A stretch of DNA of 64,000 nt from NCBI GenBank assembly GCA_024280115.1, contig JAJRQT010000181.1:80081-144080 (forward strand), in the 5' to 3' direction. This DNA comes from Bacteroidota bacterium. GTDB lineage: Bacteria; Bacteroidota; Bacteroidia; Cytophagales; Cyclobacteriaceae. A program made the position numbers and the translations under genes. Below the pieces are notes generated by a model. It saw nothing but the letters and a program-made list of their open reading frames with translations. It did not search any database and was not told where the DNA came from. Shown piece after piece: positions 25,681 through 34,934 of the stretch; the stretch's first letter is position 1; every line of letters starts with the position of its first letter.

Positions 25681-26095
25681 GGTGGTTAGTCATTATTTTT
25701 CGACTTGAAGGGGAAGTGATTTCAATTTCTATTTTCAGGTAATCATCAGGCAATAGTGACGGAATCTTTTCAGGCCATTCAATAAAGCAGGTTTCTCCTG
25801 AGTCAAAATATTCCTCAATGCCAATATCCATTGCTTCTGTTTCATTTTTTATCCTGTAAAAATCAAAATGATAAAAAACTTCATCATTCAAATTTCTGTA
25901 TTCATTTACGATACTAAAAGTTGGGCTGCTGACATTATCTTCAATATTAAAATGCTCTGAAATAGCACGAATCAATGTTGTTTTTCCTGATCCCATATTT
26001 CCGTAAAAAAGCCAAATTGTCTTATCACTCGAATATTCAATGATCTTTTTGGCGGCCTTATTCAGTTCTCTTTCTGAATCTATCGTCAACTGCAC
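25670..26095 (-). CDS. tsaE: tRNA t6A37 biosynthesis ATPase TsaE
   Basis: 141 residues with a Walker A loop GNMGSGKTTLIRAI at about 33-46, a SPTFSIVNEY segment, and the Walker B-like HFDFYRI. These are the TsaE signatures. TsaE works with TsaB and TsaD to make threonylcarbamoyl adenosine at position 37 of ANN-decoding tRNAs. It starts 13 bases after porX ends and overlaps ald. Confidence 0.94.
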   Translation of the reverse strand: MQLTIDSERELNKAAKKIIEYSSDKTIWLFYGNMGSGKTTLIRAISEHFNIEDNVSSPTFSIVNEYRNLNDEVFYHFDFYRIKNETEAMDIGIEEYFDSGETCFIEWPEKIPSLLPDDYLKIEIEITSPSSRKIMTNHHGR

Positions 26096-26108
26096 CCTGC
26101 AATGAAAT

Positions 26109-27668
26109 TTATCTGATTTTTGAAGTTAGTGAAATTATTGGAATTATCATTTCTTCCAGTGATAATCCGCCATGTTGAAAAGTATCATTATAGTATTTTA
26201 CATAATAGTTATAGTTATTAGGATAGGCGAAAAAATAATCCTCTACGGCAAAAACATAAGTTGAAGAAACATTGAGTTTTGGTAAAAATATGCTCTCAGG
26301 ATTTCTCACGACAAAAGCTTTGCTTTTTTCAAAACCAAGATTCTTCCCGAGTTTGAATCTTAGGTTTGTATTTGTATTTCTGTCCCCTACAATTTTAAAT
26401 GGTTTTTTCACCCTCATTGTTCCATGGTCGGTGGTGAGTATTACTTTTCCTTTTGTAGAAGCAATTTTTTTAAGTATGTCGAAAAGTGGAGAATGAGAAA
26501 ACCACGATTTAGTGAGTGATCTGTAGGCGCTTTCATCCGGTGCAAGCTCTCTGATGACCTCCATCTCAGTACGGGCATGTGACAGCATATCAACAAAATT
26601 ATAAACAATAACATTCAAGTCATTGTGAGCCAGATTAGTGAGATTCTCGTTAAGAGATTTGCCCTGGGCTGTATTTTTAATTTTATGATAACTCCATTTA
26701 ATATCTAATCTTTGTTTTTTTAGCTGACGCTCCAGGAATTTGTCTTCATAATTATTTTTGCCGCCATCTTCATCTTCACCTACCCATAAATCAGGATGGT
26801 TCCTGGCCATTTCTGAAGGCATCATCCCTGAAAAGATTCCGTTTCTGGCATATCCCGTGGTTGTGGGCAATATGGAATAATAGCTTTCTTCACTTTCTAT
26901 GTTGAAATAATCCATAATTTGCCCCTGGATAATTTTCCATTGGTCATATCGAAGGTTGTCAACAACTATGAAATAAACCGGACTTTCATCGTTCAGTTCT
27001 GGGAATACTTTTTTTCTCATGAGTTCGTGAGATAGAATAGGCCTTTCGCAATCAGGATCATTAAGCCAGTCTGCATAATTTTCTCTCACAAACTTTGCAA
27101 AGTAAAGGTTGGCGTCACTTTTTTGAAGGTCAAGTACCTCACTCATCTCAACATTTCCCGCGCTTGACATTTCAAGTTCCCAATAGATCAGCTTTTTATA
27201 GATATCAGCCCATTCTTCATGGTTGAGATAGTCGCTGAATGCCATGCTGATATTTCTGAAATCCTGCTGATAGCTCATGTTTGTTCTTTCGGAGACCAAC
27301 CTCTTATTATCTAGAAGTTTCTTTATAGAAAGTAATATCTGGTTTGGATTGATTGGTTTAATGAGGTAGTCTGCTATTTTGGAAGCAATGGCTTCCTCCA
27401 TAATGTGCTCCTCTTCACTTTTGGTAATCATTACAACCGGCACATCCGCATTGATAGATTTTATCTGTGAGAGTGTCTCAAGACCGGTCATTCCCGGCAT
27501 ATTTTCATCGAGAAAAATAATATCAAAATTATTTGATTCAATCTCGTCAATGGCATCCGGGCCACTCGTTACGGGCGTGATGTCATATCCTTTTTGTGTC
27601 AAAAAGAGGATATGTGGTTTCAATAATTCTATTTCGTCATCAGCCCATAAAATATTATATCTTTGCAT
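26109..27668 (-). CDS. porX: PorX-type response regulator with PglZ domain (type IX secretion)
   Basis: 519 residues from ATG 27668; a further upstream start (27713) would add 15 residues in front of the standard MQRYNILWADDE. The receiver domain (1-120) has Asp10-Asp11, phospho-acceptor Asp54 (FLDENMPG) and Thr82/Lys83. The C-terminal half is a PglZ/alkaline-phosphatase-like domain with VYFIVVDNLRYDQWK and TTDHGTM metal sites. Length and layout match PorX of Porphyromonas, which regulates T9SS genes and has phosphodiesterase activity. The partner kinase PorY is not in the window. First gene of porX-tsaE-ald. Confidence 0.95.
   Translation of the reverse strand: MQRYNILWADDEIELLKPHILFLTQKGYDITPVTSGPDAIDEIESNNFDIIFLDENMPGMTGLETLSQIKSINADVPVVMITKSEEEHIMEEAIASKIADYLIKPINPNQILLSIKKLLDNKRLVSERTNMSYQQDFRNISMAFSDYLNHEEWADIYKKLIYWELEMSSAGNVEMSEVLDLQKSDANLYFAKFVRENYADWLNDPDCERPILSHELMRKKVFPELNDESPVYFIVVDNLRYDQWKIIQGQIMDYFNIESEESYYSILPTTTGYARNGIFSGMMPSEMARNHPDLWVGEDEDGGKNNYEDKFLERQLKKQRLDIKWSYHKIKNTAQGKSLNENLTNLAHNDLNVIVYNFVDMLSHARTEMEVIRELAPDESAYRSLTKSWFSHSPLFDILKKIASTKGKVILTTDHGTMRVKKPFKIVGDRNTNTNLRFKLGKNLGFEKSKAFVVRNPESIFLPKLNVSSTYVFAVEDYFFAYPNNYNYYVKYYNDTFQHGGLSLEEMIIPIISLTSKIR
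27658..27665 (+). promoter_or_regulatory. Candidate -7 box of the HD hydrolase gene, inside the porX start
   Basis: TATCTTTG on the plus strand matches TAnnTTTG and overlaps the first codons of the divergent porX gene, 56 bases before the TTG start of the HD gene. Chance occurrence within coding sequence is possible. Confidence 0.35.
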
Positions 27669-27721
27669 AGCAATTTTTCTGTTTTTAAGTGAATGAAACT
27701 CTAAATTAATCAATAAATAGA

Positions 27722-28948
27722 TTGAATAAGAAAAAAATCATCAATGATCCGTTATACGGATTTATCAGCATTCCGAACGAACTTATTTACGATATTATCA
27801 ACCATCCATATTTCCAGCGGCTGCGAAGAATAAAACAACTTGGGATGACGGATTTTGTATATCCGGGGGCGCTTCATACAAGATTTCATCATGCCCTTGG
27901 CTCCATGCACTTGATGAATGAAGCCATGAGTAATCTGAGGATAAAAGGCGTTGATATTTCAGAGGAGGAATACAATGCAGCCTTAATAGCAATATTATTA
28001 CATGACATTGGGCATTCGCCCTTTTCTCATGCCCTGGAAAATGAGTTGGTATCCGGGTTGAATCACGAGCAAATATCTGCCATCATCATGGAGGAATTGA
28101 ATCGTCAATTTAACGGGCAATTAGATTTGGCAATTAAAATATTTGCAGGCTTATATGAGAGGAAGTTTTTTCATCAATTGGTGTCCAGTCAATTAGATAT
28201 TGACAGGTTAGATTATTTAAACAGAGACAGCTTTTTTACCGGAGTTATAGAAGGAAAAATCGGCGCTGACAGGATCATTAAATTGTTGAATGTTGTTAAG
28301 GATGAACTTGTAGTAGATGAAAAGGGCATTTATTCCATAGAAAATTTTCTCAGTGCAAGAAGACTGATGTACTGGCAGGTATATATTCATAAAACCACTG
28401 TCGGTGTGGAGAAAATGTTGATTCAGATTATCAGAAGAGTGCGAAAGATTGGCGATGGTCTTCATCTGTCTCCGGAACTGAATCTTTTCATCAACAACAC
28501 CATCACCCCGTCCATGTTGAAAGATGATAAAGGTATTTTAAAAGCATTTTGCTACATGGATGACTACGACATATTGGGAGCGATTAAAAGCTGGCGCCAT
28601 AGTAGTGATACTGTATTATCGCAATTATGCAGTATGTTACTCGAAAGAAAGCTTTTCAATGTAATGCTTTCGGAATCGAAGTTTAATAAAGAAGATTATT
28701 CAGATTTATATAAACAGGTAAAAAAAGTTTTTAAAATTGAAGAAAAACACCTTGAGCATCTTGTGGTTCTGGGTGTAAAAAGCAATTCAGCTTATATTGG
28801 GGATGGGCAGCAGATATACATGCTAAAGAAGAATGGGGAAATCGTAGATATAGCCATTGCATCGGATCTACCAAATATAAAGGCAATGCGGAAAATTGTG
28901 AAAAAGTACTATCTATGCTGGCCTAAAAATATATCTTTGCATTCATAA
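27722..28948 (+). CDS. HD domain phosphohydrolase (dNTPase-like)
   Basis: 408 residues. The HD-domain metal motif is visible as HTRFHHALGSMHLM and LLHDIGHSPFSHALE, then SSQLDIDRLDYLNRDSFFTG, the pattern of SAMHD1/dGTPase-like proteins such as YwfO. No ATG exists before residue 43, beyond the conserved N-terminus (NDPLYGFISIPNEL), so the start is taken as TTG 27722; an in-frame stop lies 15 bases upstream of it. Likely acts on nucleotides, substrate unknown. It lies beside lpxD, an order common in Bacteroidota. Confidence 0.9.
   Translation: MNKKKIINDPLYGFISIPNELIYDIINHPYFQRLRRIKQLGMTDFVYPGALHTRFHHALGSMHLMNEAMSNLRIKGVDISEEEYNAALIAILLHDIGHSPFSHALENELVSGLNHEQISAIIMEELNRQFNGQLDLAIKIFAGLYERKFFHQLVSSQLDIDRLDYLNRDSFFTGVIEGKIGADRIIKLLNVVKDELVVDEKGIYSIENFLSARRLMYWQVYIHKTTVGVEKMLIQIIRRVRKIGDGLHLSPELNLFINNTITPSMLKDDKGILKAFCYMDDYDILGAIKSWRHSSDTVLSQLCSMLLERKLFNVMLSESKFNKEDYSDLYKQVKKVFKIEEKHLEHLVVLGVKSNSAYIGDGQQIYMLKKNGEIVDIAIASDLPNIKAMRKIVKKYYLCWPKNISLHS
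28932..28939 (+). promoter_or_regulatory. Candidate -7 box of the lpx operon
   Basis: TATCTTTG lies inside the last codons of the HD gene, 72 bases before the lpxD ATG. It fits TAnnTTTG and would give the lpx genes their own start with a leader of roughly 65 bases. Confidence 0.45.
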
Positions 28949-28969
28949 TTCTCAAACACCAACTATTAA

Positions 28970-28991
28970 TGCTGTATTTTCAATTACAGCA
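28970..28991 (+). promoter_or_regulatory. Leader hairpin before lpxD
   Basis: Perfect 7-bp stem TGCTGTA (28970-28976) with TACAGCA (28985-28991) and an 8-base loop, 20 bases before the lpxD start. There is no T tract, so it is not a standard terminator; it could affect lpxD translation or be incidental. Confidence 0.35.
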
Positions 28992-29011
28992 CGTCTCAAA
29001 ACAAAATATTA

Positions 29012-30052
29012 ATGGAATTTACTATAAATCAAATCGCCGCTATTATACATGGCGAAGTAGATGGTAACGGTAATGAAAAAGTTAGTACCATCGAAAAAAT
29101 TCAAGAAGCTAAAGAGGGAGCCATCACTTTTTTGGCAAACCCAAAATATGAAAGTTTTATTTACTCGTGCAATGCATCTGCAGTGATCGTGGGGCAGGAT
29201 TTTAAACCTGATAAACCATTAAAGACAACACTCATCAAGGTGGCTGATCCGTATTCAAGTTTCACAGTATTGCTCGATGAGTATGACAAAATAACAAAAT
29301 ACAGTAAAGTTGGCGTGGAAGATCCTTCTTACATATCTTCGAATACAGAGGTGGGAGAGAATATTTACAGAGGGGCATTCTCATATATTGGCTCCAATGT
29401 GAAAATTGGCAATAACGTAAAAATCTATCCACATACCTTTGTAGGTGATAATGTTACCATTGGAGATAATTGCATCTTTTATTCAGGTGTTAAAATTTAT
29501 GCAGAAACCGTTATTGGAAATAACTGCGTCATACATTCTGGCGCTGTAATTGGAAGTGATGGATTTGGTTTTGCTCCACAGGATGACGAGACCTATAAAA
29601 AAATTCCTCAGCTTGGTAAAGTAGTCATTCGTGATAATGTAGAAATTGGAGCAAATACCGTAATCGATCGCGCTACTCTTGGCAAAACCCTTATTGATGA
29701 TGGCGTAAAGCTCGACAATCTTGTGCAGATTGCACACAATGTAGAGATTGGCGCAAATACGGTCATGGCCTCTCAAGTTGGGATATCAGGATCTACCAAA
29801 TTCGGGAAAAATTGTGTGTTAGCCGGTCAGGTTGGCGTTGTAGGACACATAGAGATTGGGAACCGGGTGACGTTAGCAGCTAAAACAGGACTAGCAAAAT
29901 CAATTAAAAAGGAAGGTTCAGTAAAATTTGGTTATCCTGCAATGGATCATAAGGATTACCTTAAGTGCCATGCCGTATTTCGCAATCTGCCAGAATTAAG
30001 AGAAAGAGTTAACGATCTTGAAAAAAAAGTACTAAATTTGCCGGCTAATTAA
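29012..30052 (+). CDS. lpxD: UDP-3-O-(3-hydroxyacyl)glucosamine N-acyltransferase
   Basis: 346 residues. The N-terminal uridine-binding domain (about 1-100, with GAITFLANPKYESFI) precedes a left-handed beta-helix of hexapeptide repeats (VKIGNNVKIYPHTFVGDNVT and on), and ends in a helical tail (LPELRERVNDLEKKV). The catalytic His region LVQIAHNVEIG is present near residue 240. It performs the third step of lipid A synthesis. First gene of lpxD-lpxC/fabZ-lpxA. Confidence 0.97.
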   Translation: MEFTINQIAAIIHGEVDGNGNEKVSTIEKIQEAKEGAITFLANPKYESFIYSCNASAVIVGQDFKPDKPLKTTLIKVADPYSSFTVLLDEYDKITKYSKVGVEDPSYISSNTEVGENIYRGAFSYIGSNVKIGNNVKIYPHTFVGDNVTIGDNCIFYSGVKIYAETVIGNNCVIHSGAVIGSDGFGFAPQDDETYKKIPQLGKVVIRDNVEIGANTVIDRATLGKTLIDDGVKLDNLVQIAHNVEIGANTVMASQVGISGSTKFGKNCVLAGQVGVVGHIEIGNRVTLAAKTGLAKSIKKEGSVKFGYPAMDHKDYLKCHAVFRNLPELRERVNDLEKKVLNLPAN

Positions 30053-30062
30053 CATTTAGTGC

Positions 30063-31457
30063 ATGCATTTAAAACAACATACTATAAAAAAGCCTGTTAC
30101 ATTGAGTGGTGTTGGTCTTCATACAGGAGTCGATGTACACATGACTTTTTTGCCTGCCAAACCAAATCATGGGATTAAATTCCAAAGGGTAGATTTAGAC
30201 GGTGAACCGATTGTAGATGCCGATGTGGACAATGTGGTTGATCTTTCCAGGGGGACAACAATAGAGCAAAATGGAGCGCGAATAAACACTGTGGAACATA
30301 CCATGGCAGCACTTGTGGGGTTAGAAATTGATAATATTATCATTCAGCTCGATGGTCCTGAACCTCCTATTATGGATGGCAGTTCCAGAATGTATATAGA
30401 TGCCTTGGAAGAAGCGGGAACAGAAGAACAAAATGCATTAAGAAATTTTTTTACCATTCCTGAAAGCATCTTTTATAGAGATGCGGCAAGAGATGTGGAA
30501 ATTGCCGCTTTGCCACTCGATGATTATCGGGTGACAGTTATGATCGATTATAAATCACCGGTTTTAGGAAGTCAACACGCATCTCTAACTGATATATCTC
30601 AATTTAAAAAAGAAATCTCATCAGCGAGAACTTTTTGTTTTTTGCATGAATTAGAAATGCTATATAAAAACAACCTAATAAAAGGTGGTGATTTAGACAA
30701 TGCCATCGTGGTCGTTGACAGGGTTGTTGAAGAAGGAGAGTTGGATTATTTAGCAAAATTATTCAATAAGCCAAAAGTAATTGTGAAGGAAGAGGGGATA
30801 TTGAACAATGTGGAATTGCGACATAGCAATGAGCCTGCCCGTCACAAGCTTCTTGATGTAATGGGAGATTTAGCACTGGCAGGAAGACCTCTGAAAGCCC
30901 AGATATTGGCAGCGAGACCGGGGCATGCTGCAAATGTTGCATTCGCTAAGAAGATCAAACGAATGATGGAGAAATATGAGCAGAGCAATATTCCAAAATA
31001 TGATCCGGAACAACCACCCGTTTATGATATTAACCAGGTCATGGATATATTGCCACACAGCTATCCGTTTTTATTAGTTGACAAAGTGATTCATCTCGAT
31101 GATACCACAGTAGCAGGGATAAAAAATGTAACTTTCAATGAACAATTTTTCCAGGGTCATTTTTCCGGAAATCCAGTAATGCCCGGCGTATTGATTGTAG
31201 AATCAATGGCTCAGATGGGTGGTATTTTTGTTTTAAATACAGTACCTGATCCGCAAAATTATTGGACTTATTTTTTAAAGATTGATGATTGCAAATTTAG
31301 AAGACCTGTGGTGCCGGGTGATACATTAATTCTAAAATGTGATTTACTCGAGCCTATCAAAAGAGGTATTGCTAAAATGCGAGGCCGTGCATATGTGGGA
31401 AATAAGCTTGTAACGGAGAGTACGATGATTGCAAGCATAGTTAAAAAGAACCAATGA
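30063..31457 (+). CDS. lpxC-fabZ: LpxC-FabZ fusion: UDP-3-O-acyl-GlcNAc deacetylase and 3-hydroxyacyl-ACP dehydratase
   Basis: 464 residues with two enzymes. Residues 1-305 are LpxC, with zinc ligands His79 (INTVEHTM), His261 and Asp265 (HKLLDVMGD) and catalytic His288. Residues 318-464 are FabZ, with LPHSYPFLLVDKV and the active-site His366 (FFQGHFSG) and Glu380 (VESMAQ). The two enzymes act in lipid A and fatty acid synthesis and draw on the same 3-hydroxyacyl-ACP pool. The fusion is typical of Bacteroidota. Its stop overlaps lpxA by 4 bases. Confidence 0.97.
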   Translation: MHLKQHTIKKPVTLSGVGLHTGVDVHMTFLPAKPNHGIKFQRVDLDGEPIVDADVDNVVDLSRGTTIEQNGARINTVEHTMAALVGLEIDNIIIQLDGPEPPIMDGSSRMYIDALEEAGTEEQNALRNFFTIPESIFYRDAARDVEIAALPLDDYRVTVMIDYKSPVLGSQHASLTDISQFKKEISSARTFCFLHELEMLYKNNLIKGGDLDNAIVVVDRVVEEGELDYLAKLFNKPKVIVKEEGILNNVELRHSNEPARHKLLDVMGDLALAGRPLKAQILAARPGHAANVAFAKKIKRMMEKYEQSNIPKYDPEQPPVYDINQVMDILPHSYPFLLVDKVIHLDDTTVAGIKNVTFNEQFFQGHFSGNPVMPGVLIVESMAQMGGIFVLNTVPDPQNYWTYFLKIDDCKFRRPVVPGDTLILKCDLLEPIKRGIAKMRGRAYVGNKLVTESTMIASIVKKNQ

Positions 31458-32239
31458 ATCAACCGTTATCATATATACACCCCGAATCAAAAATTGCAGA
31501 TAATGTAGTTATTGAGCCCTTTTCAACCATTCACAAAGATGTAAAAATAGATGAAGGGACCTGGATTGGATCAAATGTAACTATTATGGAAGGCGCACGG
31601 ATTGGAAAAAATTGTAAAATTTTCCCGGGCTCTGTAATATCAGGTATTCCGCAGGATTTAAAATTTGCAGGGGAAAGAACTACAGCAGAAATTGGTGATA
31701 ATACAATAATCAGAGAATGTGTAACCATAAGCAGAGGAACTGTTGACAGTCACAAAACCACAATTGGTTCTAATTGTCTGATTATGGCTTATGTACACAT
31801 AGCACACGATTGCCACATTAATGATAGGGTAATTTTGGCCAATTGTGTACAGCTTGCTGGTCATGTACTGATTGAGGATTACGCAATTATTGGCGGCTCT
31901 ACCGCTGTACATCAATTTGTGAAAATAGGGGCTCACGCCATGGTAGCAGGAGGATCTTTAGTGAGAAAAGATGTTCCTCCCTTTGTAACTGCTGCACGTG
32001 AACCATTGAGCTATGCGGGCATTAATTCCATTGGTCTCAGAAGAAGAGGGTTTTCAAATGATAAAATCAATGAGATCCAGGAGATTTACAGAAATATTTA
32101 TCTCAAAGGAAAAAACAATTCTAAGGCGCTCGATACCATTCAAATGGAAATGGCCAGCTCCAAAGAGCGTGATGAAATCTTAAACTTCGTGAGGAGTTCG
32201 GACCGTGGTGTGATGAAAGGGTACAACAATAAGCCTTGA
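31454..32239 (+). CDS. lpxA: UDP-N-acetylglucosamine O-acyltransferase
   Basis: 261 residues. N-terminal hexapeptide beta-helix with the LpxA signatures SVISGIPQDLKFAGE, CVTISRGT and the catalytic His region YVHIAHDCHIND, then a helical C-terminus with GLRRRGFSNDKINEI. First acylation of lipid A synthesis. ATG overlaps the previous stop (ATGA). Confidence 0.97.
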   Translation: MNQPLSYIHPESKIADNVVIEPFSTIHKDVKIDEGTWIGSNVTIMEGARIGKNCKIFPGSVISGIPQDLKFAGERTTAEIGDNTIIRECVTISRGTVDSHKTTIGSNCLIMAYVHIAHDCHINDRVILANCVQLAGHVLIEDYAIIGGSTAVHQFVKIGAHAMVAGGSLVRKDVPPFVTAAREPLSYAGINSIGLRRRGFSNDKINEIQEIYRNIYLKGKNNSKALDTIQMEMASSKERDEILNFVRSSDRGVMKGYNNKP

Positions 32240-32258
32240 TAAGACCAAACTTTATTGA

Positions 32259-32879
32259 ATGGACATTCGACTTGAAAATGTTGCTAAAAAATTCAATAAG
32301 GAATGGATATTTAAAAATATAAATCTCAATCTTTATAAAAAGGATATCACAGCAGTTATTGGTCCAAATGGGAGTGGAAAGTCAACTTTGCTCCAGATGA
32401 TTTCTGGGAGCCTAATGCAAACAGAAGGATTGATTAAATACGAGCATGAAGGTAAGTCAATAGAGGCGGAAGATATTTATAAATACATTTCTTTAGTAGC
32501 GCCGGCAATGAGTCTTCCCGAAGACTTTACGCTAAAAGAGTTTATTAATTTTCATTTCAAATTCAAAAAATTAAAACCAGGTTACGTCCTTGATGAGATT
32601 CCGGAATTATTCATGTTGGATAAAGCCAGGAACAAATTTATAAAAAACTTCTCAACCGGTATGAAACAGAGGTTGAAACTTGGCATTGCTTTTTATGCGG
32701 ATACACCTTTGATTTTACTCGATGAGCCAGCAACTAACCTGGATAAAGGCGGATTCGACTGGTATTTGGAGGAAATTGGAAAAGTTTTAAAAGAAAAAAT
32801 GGTATTTGTGTGTTCTAATAGAAAGGATGAGTATGAATTTTGTAATAATTTCATCAATATATTAGATTACAAAACCTAA
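32259..32879 (+). CDS. ABC transporter ATP-binding protein without adjacent permease
   Basis: 206 residues of a single ABC ATPase: Walker A GPNGSGKSTLL (about 35-45), signature FSTGMKQRLKLG, Walker B LILLDEPATNLD. The D-loop and a degraded switch region (VFVCSNRKDEYE, where the usual switch His is not seen) follow. No permease gene is next to it. It begins 19 bases after lpxA, and a lipid A or envelope role is a guess from context. Confidence 0.88.
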   Translation: MDIRLENVAKKFNKEWIFKNINLNLYKKDITAVIGPNGSGKSTLLQMISGSLMQTEGLIKYEHEGKSIEAEDIYKYISLVAPAMSLPEDFTLKEFINFHFKFKKLKPGYVLDEIPELFMLDKARNKFIKNFSTGMKQRLKLGIAFYADTPLILLDEPATNLDKGGFDWYLEEIGKVLKEKMVFVCSNRKDEYEFCNNFINILDYKT

Positions 32880-32884
32880 CACCC

Positions 32885-32913
32885 TTTGTGAGTTGAACAA
32901 CAAATAAAATTTG
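32885..32913 (+). promoter_or_regulatory. Candidate promoter of the small lipoprotein gene
   Basis: TTTG at 32885-32888, then TAAAATTTG at 32905-32913; spacing and content resemble the Bacteroidota TTTG / TAnnTTTG pair with one extra base in the -7 element. The start codon is 25 bases on. Confidence 0.35.
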
Positions 32914-32937
32914 TAGTTATAGTATAAAAGTTAAATC

Positions 32938-33420
32938 ATGAAAGTTCTTTTTAGTATCCTGTCGGTAATGGTTGTTTTTTCATTAACAATGATTTATAGC
33001 TGTGGAGGCAACGTGTCTCCTTCGTTGAGCCTGCAACAAAAGGCCACTAAAATCCTTGATGAAGGAAGCCCATGGGGAGGTGCTGGAAATGTAGAAGTAT
33101 TGGCAAGTCCCACTGGCGTAAATCCTGCAGAGCTTGATGGTTTGCAAGTAGTATTCCAATCTTCCGGAGGTGATAAAGATTGGGCCCCAACATTTTTTGA
33201 TGCTACAGGAGCCGATGATTTTCTATCAACAAATAATGCTACCTGGATATGGACAGGTTCAGGAACCGATGTAATAACGCTTTTTGAAGCTTCAGTGGCA
33301 GAATTGACAAGTGTTGATGTGACAGAAACTGAAATTACATTCTCCTTTGAGGTAAATTCATCGATTGGTGGAGGGAGAATTATGGGAATCAATGGTTCCT
33401 ATACTGTTAGACTAAAGTAA
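32938..33420 (+). CDS. Small lipoprotein, unknown function
   Basis: 160 residues. Lipoprotein signal peptide with a lipobox ending at Cys22 (FSLTMIYSCGG), then a soluble domain with VEVLASPTGVNPAELDGLQVVF and a predicted beta-rich C-terminus (VTETEITFSFEVNSS, GGGRIMGINGSYTVRL). No family recognised. It stands alone, converging on hemE with a 6-base gap. The charge and Ser/Gly/Thr content suit an extracytoplasmic beta-sandwich. Confidence 0.75.
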   Translation: MKVLFSILSVMVVFSLTMIYSCGGNVSPSLSLQQKATKILDEGSPWGGAGNVEVLASPTGVNPAELDGLQVVFQSSGGDKDWAPTFFDATGADDFLSTNNATWIWTGSGTDVITLFEASVAELTSVDVTETEITFSFEVNSSIGGGRIMGINGSYTVRLK

Positions 33421-33426
33421 TTCAGT

Positions 33427-34458
33427 TTAAAGATTGCTGCTATATTCTTTTACCTCGTCAATAAAACATTTTACTTTTTCAACATCCATATCAGGATAAA
33501 CCCCATGTCCCAGGTTGGCAATGTGTCTCGATTTTCCAAATTGATCAATCATCTTTCTGGTTTCAGATTTTATAGTATTAAAATCAGCATATAAAGTTGC
33601 CGGGTCCAGGTTACCTTGCAGGGTTTTGCGCGGTCCGATCAGATCTCTGGATTCCACAATATCCATATTCCAGTCGAGACCTACCACATCACAATCAATT
33701 TCGCCAATAGTTTTTCGGGAACCATAGGCTCCTTTTGCAAAAACAATTACCGGAACTTCAGTGATTGCATTGGCAATTTTTGAAATGTACTTTAATGAAA
33801 AATTATCATATTGTTCAGTGGGTAATATGCCTGCCCAGGAATCAAAAACCTGGACGATATCAGCCCCGGCAGATATCTGACCTTTAAGATAATTAATAGT
33901 ACTATCTGCAATTTTATCAAGTAATTTATGTGCAAATGCAGGGTCTTTATAGAGTGATTTTCTGGCATTGGAAAATGTTTTACTACCTTTTCCCTCTATC
34001 ATATAACAAAAAATTGTCCATGGAGCACCGGCAAAACCAATAAGTGGTACACGGCCATTCAGCTCTTTTTTTGTCACCTTAATTGCATCGATCACATATC
34101 CGAGGCTATCTTCGTCGGCAGTTTTAAGCTTGTTTAAATCAGTTTCACTTTTAACAGTTTTTGGAAAAAATGGTCCCACACCTTCTTCCATGGTGTACGG
34201 CAATCCCATAGCTTCCGGAACGACCAGGATATCTGAAAATATAATTGCCGCATCTACGCCAAGTATATCAACAGGTTGGATGGTTACTTCGGCGGCAAGA
34301 TCTGGTGTCTGTACCAATTCGATGAAACCGGAAAGTTTGCCTCTGACGGCCCGGTATTCCTTAAGTATTCTTCCAGCCTGACGCATTACCCAAACAGGTG
34401 TTCTTTCTGTTTTCTCTCCATTTGCTGCTCTTAAGAGCAAGTCATTCTCTAGTTTCAT
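33427..34458 (-). CDS. hemE: Uroporphyrinogen decarboxylase
   Basis: 343 residues with both signatures: TPVWVMRQAGR near residue 21-31 and GFAGAPWTIFCYMIEG near 147-162. The substrate-binding aspartate region IIFSDILVVPEAMG is present. It converts uroporphyrinogen III to coproporphyrinogen III in haem synthesis. It is monocistronic with a -7 box 31 bases upstream. Confidence 0.97.
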   Translation of the reverse strand: MKLENDLLLRAANGEKTERTPVWVMRQAGRILKEYRAVRGKLSGFIELVQTPDLAAEVTIQPVDILGVDAAIIFSDILVVPEAMGLPYTMEEGVGPFFPKTVKSETDLNKLKTADEDSLGYVIDAIKVTKKELNGRVPLIGFAGAPWTIFCYMIEGKGSKTFSNARKSLYKDPAFAHKLLDKIADSTINYLKGQISAGADIVQVFDSWAGILPTEQYDNFSLKYISKIANAITEVPVIVFAKGAYGSRKTIGEIDCDVVGLDWNMDIVESRDLIGPRKTLQGNLDPATLYADFNTIKSETRKMIDQFGKSRHIANLGHGVYPDMDVEKVKCFIDEVKEYSSNL

Positions 34459-34488
34459 AAAAAATATTTAATTATCAATTGCGCAAGT

Positions 34489-34496
34489 CAAAACTA
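34489..34496 (-). promoter_or_regulatory. Candidate -7 box of hemE
   Basis: TAGTTTTG on the minus strand matches TAnnTTTG, 30 bases before the hemE start codon. A TTTG further upstream (34524 to 34521) is spaced 24 bases away, longer than usual. Confidence 0.45.
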
Positions 34497-34553
34497 ACTG
34501 ATTATGTTTTAATTTTACATCAAATTTAAGAAAGCTTTATAAATCCTAGCACA

Positions 34554-34934
34554 ATGAGCAAATCAATAATATTTTCTGAAAAAGCACCTGCACCAATTGG
34601 TCCTTATAGTCAGGCCGTGAAAACCGGAAATACACTCTATATTTCCGGCCAAATCCCAATTGATATTGAAACAGGTTTGATGGTGAATAATGATATAACC
34701 CGGGAGACAATCCAGGTAATGGAGAATATTCTGGCGATCTTAAAGGCTACGGAGATGGATTTTACCAACGTGGTGAAATGCAGCATTTTTGTATGTGATA
34801 TGGGTGATTTTTCTGTAGTCAATACTGCCTATGGTAAGTATTTTGAAATCGATCCGCCTGCAAGAGAGACAGTTGAAGTTTCAGCTTTACCAAAGGGGGC
34901 CAATGTAGAGATCTCATGCATTGCCGTTAAATAA
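34554..34934 (+). CDS. RidA family enamine/imine deaminase
   Basis: 126 residues of YjgF/RidA type: KAPAPIGPYSQAVKTGNTLYISGQIP at the N-terminus, NVVKCSIFVCDMGDF and PPARETVEVSALPKGANVEISCIAV with the conserved Arg. RidA hydrolyses reactive 2-aminoacrylate made by PLP enzymes. The next gene starts directly after the stop codon. Confidence 0.95.
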   Translation: MSKSIIFSEKAPAPIGPYSQAVKTGNTLYISGQIPIDIETGLMVNNDITRETIQVMENILAILKATEMDFTNVVKCSIFVCDMGDFSVVNTAYGKYFEIDPPARETVEVSALPKGANVEISCIAVK

